Made by a program: the position numbers and the translations under genes. The notes under the pieces are model-generated. The model was not told the DNA's origin, did no database searches, and was given only the letters and a program-made list of their open reading frames with translations. A DNA stretch of 42,428 nt, taken from a virus. Shown here piece by piece: positions 42,127-42,428 of the stretch. The number at the start of each line of letters is the position of its first letter. The stretch's first letter is position 1. The stretch is from IMG/VR virus record IMGVR_UViG_3300046028_002388, positions 1 to 42,428 of that record. One strand, written 5' to 3'.

Positions 42127-42428
42127 ATGAAAATTAAACGACCAGCATTTCAGTTCTACCCAGCTGATTATTTGGGATCTCAACGTGTAGCGTTGATGAG
42201 TCTTGAAGAAGAGGGGGCTTATATCCGCTTGCTTTGCTATTGTTGGCAGCACGGAAGTATCCCATCGAATCCAGATCAAATAGCACGATTGATTGGCAAG
42301 GGTGCTTCAACCACCCTTGCAACCACCGTTGCAACCATGTTCAAACCACACCCCAACGACACTTCATGCATGGTGCATGAGAGGTTGGAGCAGGAAATCT
42401 TAAAACAGAATGAATGGGTGCGTAAGAG
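42127..42428 (+). CDS. YdaU/DUF1376-family replication-associated protein, 5' part
   Basis: About 100 residues are visible before the window ends. PAFQFYPADYLGSQRVALMS and EEEGAYIRLLCYCW then HGSIPSN, IARLIG are the hallmark of the DUF1376/YdaU N-terminal domain, which is winged-helix-like and found in phage replication initiators upstream of helicase-loader genes. It starts 6 nt after the terminator T-run, so it needs its own promoter or leak-through. The remainder lies outside the window. Confidence 0.85.
   Translation, partial: MKIKRPAFQFYPADYLGSQRVALMSLEEEGAYIRLLCYCWQHGSIPSNPDQIARLIGKGASTTLATTVATMFKPHPNDTSCMVHERLEQEILKQNEWVRK

Overview
The window looks like part of a tailed, short-tailed (podovirus-like) phage genome. 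All credible genes lie on the + strand and are tightly packed, with many ATGA or TAATG overlaps. There are long stretches of fibre and tail genes, and no rRNA, tRNA, integrase or transposase was seen. The host is probably Gram-negative: there is an outer-membrane-type lipoprotein in the lysis block, a lipase, and beta-helix spikes of the polysaccharide-targeting type. One receptor-binding-region protein carries autotransporter-type PATR repeats, a repeat family abundant in Verrucomicrobiota and Planctomycetota, so such a host is possible; this is inference only. Most starts have no Shine-Dalgarno sequence and are preceded by A/T-rich leaders.

Layout. 1-0.5 kb: the end of a capsid-like virion protein, followed by a perfect hairpin. 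0.5-4.9 kb: small virion and fibre genes (two with MANPII heads, a LamG-like lectin domain, a PATR protein). 4.9-7.5 kb: an 857-residue collagen-like fibre. 7.5-9.6 kb: a lysis block (holin-like membrane proteins, a lipoprotein, an HxG...SxGC enzyme), a metallophosphoesterase and a small DNA-binding-like protein. 9.6-12.1 kb: two more collagen-like fibres with related C-terminal tips. 12.1-15.8 kb: two beta-helix tailspikes in a tandemly duplicated cassette, each followed by an almost identical 27-residue ORF. 15.8-17.4 kb: a class 3 lipase and two small virion-like proteins. 17.4-23.3 kb: a tail adaptor inflated by repeats and a beta-propeller-type nozzle. 23.3-28.8 kb: small glycine/alanine-rich ejection-type proteins interleaved with a PAPS-reductase-like enzyme and a YkgJ-like cysteine-cluster protein. 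28.8-37.9 kb: a 3018-residue polyvalent protein with a metalloprotease motif, phage polyvalent-protein domains and an ADP-ribosyltransferase-like domain. 37.9-39.2 kb: short accessory ORFs. 39.3-42.4 kb: a recombination/replication module (ERF annealing protein, RecB-like Fe-S nuclease, YdaU/DUF1376 protein).

How the parts fit. The left 38 kb builds the particle, its adhesins and its ejected proteins and lyses the host. The right 3 kb handles DNA recombination and replication. The most unusual parts are the giant polyvalent protein with a recurrent F(M/L)P(A/E) motif at its domain joins, the duplicated tailspike/mini-ORF cassette, the two sulfur/metal-type enzymes threaded between ejection-protein genes, and the PATR protein.
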